Source: JAQVSV01 sp041667045
GTDB taxonomy: Bacteria > Elusimicrobiota > Elusimicrobia > Elusimicrobiales > Elusimicrobiaceae
Direction: 5' to 3'
DNA: 6,387 nucleotides
Assembly (NCBI GenBank): GCA_041667045.1
Contig: JBAYFS010000135.1
Span: 1 to 6,387 of the forward strand
The position numbers and the translations under genes were made by a program. Shown here piece after piece: positions 5,014 to 6,387 of this stretch; within the stretch, counting starts at the first letter, position 1; each line of letters begins with the position of its first letter. A model generated the notes under the pieces. That model was not told where the DNA came from. It did not search any database and saw only the letters and a list, made by a program, of their open reading frames with translations.

Positions 5014-6360
5014 TCAGCTGTTTCTCGCACGGTGAACCAGCTTCAATTTCAGCCAGTTTCCGTGGCGGTAGCGCAGGGCGTAGACCAGGGCCGTCAGTGA
5101 AAGATAGAAACTGCCCCACCACCACATCGCCGTGATGCTGTGGTGTGTTTTGTTGAGCCAGTACAGGCCCGGCACGAAAACAAGCCACGCGCAGGCCGAA
5201 GCGGTAACCATCTGGAACTTGGTGTCGCCTCCGCCGCGAATGACGTTAGAGTAAATTATCGCCACCATATCGGCTACGATAAAAACGCACAGGATTTTGA
5301 GAATCGAATAACAGATCGCCACGGTCTGCGCCATGCCCGCTGGATTGCTCAGGGTGAACGGCTTGATTATCGGGCCGGGCGCGAAAAAGAAAATAAAAGC
5401 CATCGGCAGGGAATACAGCGCGGCCATTTTCAGCCCGCTGTGCGCTATTTTCCGGGCTATGTGCGGTTTGCCCGCGCCTATATACTGGCCGACCAGGGTT
5501 TCAACCGCCATTCCCACGCCCAGGATGGGCATGAAGGCCAGCATGTTTATGGTCAGGATTATATTATTAGCTTCCAGTGTCTCGGGGCTCATGTTGCCCG
5601 CCAGAAAAACGAAAACGGTGAACGAGGCAATATCCAGCAGGAAGCCCACCCCGTTCGGTATGCCGAAGGCGACCAGTTTTTTGAACAGTTTGTAATGGAA
5701 GTGAAAAAGCCGGGCCGTGCGGTATTCCGTGCGGTGCGCCTTGTTTAAAATTATGCTCAGGAAAACAGCCGCGCCCACGATGTTGCCTATCACGAAAGCA
5801 TAAGCGCCGCCCCGTATGCCCAGCGCGGGGAAGCCGAATTTTCCGAAAATCAGCACATAGGAAAATACGACGTTGACAGCGTTCATCAGCATCTGAACGC
5901 ACATGGTGATTTTGGTTTTTCCCCTGCCGGTGAAAAACGCCGAGAACGCCGCGTTAAGCGGCACCAGCCCGCCCGCCGCGGTGACGATGACGAAGTACTG
6001 CTTCTCCAGCTCCTTGATAGCCGCCGTGTGCCCGGACATATTTATCAGCATTATGCCCGGCACGATGCAGGCCGCGATAATGATCCAGGAAAACAGCGAC
6101 AGCCACACCCCCTGCCACAGCGCGACGGAAAGATTGGCGTATTTTTTTCCGCCGTAAAACTGGGAGATGAAAACGTTAGTGTAGGATGTCGTGCCCAGGA
6201 AAAAACAAATGCAGGAAAACGCCATGAGCCCCGCGGGCACAACCGCGGCCAGTTCCTGCGGGCCGTACCACGCGAGGAACATCCGGTTTACGAATTGCAT
6301 TACTGTTGCCGAAGCGGTGGACAGGACAAGCGGATATGTGAGTTTCCACAATTCGCGCAT
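5014..6360 (-). CDS. MATE-family efflux antiporter
   Basis: This 448-residue, highly hydrophobic protein has about 12 predicted membrane helices in two related halves, the size and layout of MATE (multidrug and toxic compound extrusion) exporters in the inner membrane, which use a sodium or proton gradient. Family marks include FISQFYGGKKY (64-74) and its second-half counterpart GQYIGAGKP (291-299). FFTGRGKTK (142-150) and VIRGGGDTK (373-381) occupy matching places in the two halves, and GIRGGAYA (181-188) is also typical. The N-terminus RELWKLTYPLVLSTAS fits this family. The ATG at 6360 has AGGAAGG upstream, but the frame stays open to the window edge with no other ATG, GTG or TTG start, and preceding Gly-Gly codons resemble longer relatives. 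The true start could therefore lie outside. The substrate is unknown. It converges on the receiver gene with a 4-bp gap, so a shared function is not implied. Confidence 0.93.
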   Translation of the reverse strand: MRELWKLTYPLVLSTASATVMQFVNRMFLAWYGPQELAAVVPAGLMAFSCICFFLGTTSYTNVFISQFYGGKKYANLSVALWQGVWLSLFSWIIIAACIVPGIMLINMSGHTAAIKELEKQYFVIVTAAGGLVPLNAAFSAFFTGRGKTKITMCVQMLMNAVNVVFSYVLIFGKFGFPALGIRGGAYAFVIGNIVGAAVFLSIILNKAHRTEYRTARLFHFHYKLFKKLVAFGIPNGVGFLLDIASFTVFVFLAGNMSPETLEANNIILTINMLAFMPILGVGMAVETLVGQYIGAGKPHIARKIAHSGLKMAALYSLPMAFIFFFAPGPIIKPFTLSNPAGMAQTVAICYSILKILCVFIVADMVAIIYSNVIRGGGDTKFQMVTASACAWLVFVPGLYWLNKTHHSITAMWWWGSFYLSLTALVYALRYRHGNWLKLKLVHRARNS

Positions 6361-6387
6361 CCCGCCTTCCTGCCCGGCGGAAATGCC

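Noticed and set aside
5016..5043. Possible plus-strand terminator after the receiver gene (AGCTG...CAGCT)
   Set aside because: The stem is only 5 bp before a mismatch, the loop is large, and no real T-tract follows.
5140..5748. 202-residue plus-strand open frame opposite the MATE gene
   Set aside because: It is antisense to a well-supported membrane protein and rich in H, R, G and Q without domain features.

Overview
This 6.4 kb window comes from a bacterium able to grow without oxygen. It holds an oxygen-sensitive class III ribonucleotide reductase, NrdD, and its radical-SAM activase, NrdG. The DNA is moderately GC-rich by eye, genes are tightly packed, and long non-coding stretches are rare. 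NrdD has the N-terminal ATP-cone and C-terminal zinc-ribbon layout of the Thermotoga/archaeal-like branch rather than the Escherichia coli branch. I cannot assign a phylum with confidence; an uncultured anaerobic lineage such as Elusimicrobiota is possible but only a guess.

Left part (1-2848, all minus strand): nrdD, then a strong intrinsic terminator, then nrdG, then the first 17 codons of an M20-type amidohydrolase whose ATG overlaps the nrdG stop (ATGA) and which runs off the left edge. NrdG would use S-adenosylmethionine and an iron-sulfur cluster to make the glycyl radical on NrdD, which then reduces ribonucleoside triphosphates to dNTPs. The terminator lies between reductase and activase, so nrdG and the amidohydrolase probably depend on partial readthrough or on a promoter inside nrdD.

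Middle (2849-3079): a 231-bp divergent intergenic region, AT-rich. It carries the nrdD ribosome binding site, a candidate -10 box for nrdD, two copies of TTAAATTG exactly 32 bp apart (a spacing like that of paired NrdR boxes), tandem TATAAT boxes pointing toward the kinase gene, and an imperfect direct repeat ending at the kinase ribosome binding site.

Right part (3080-5009, plus strand): a soluble histidine kinase (degenerate receiver, PAS, HisKA, HATPase) followed after one base by a stand-alone receiver protein with no output domain. Together they form a phosphotransfer pair with no DNA-binding partner in view. Convergent to them, 4 bp away, is a MATE-family multidrug/cation antiporter gene on the minus strand (5014 to about 6360). 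A candidate terminator for it lies inside the 3' coding end of the receiver gene. No RNA genes, insertion sequences or CRISPR arrays were seen. The genes look like ordinary chromosomal genes. The more unusual points are in regulation and in the altered receiver domains, and I see no clearly new multi-gene system.
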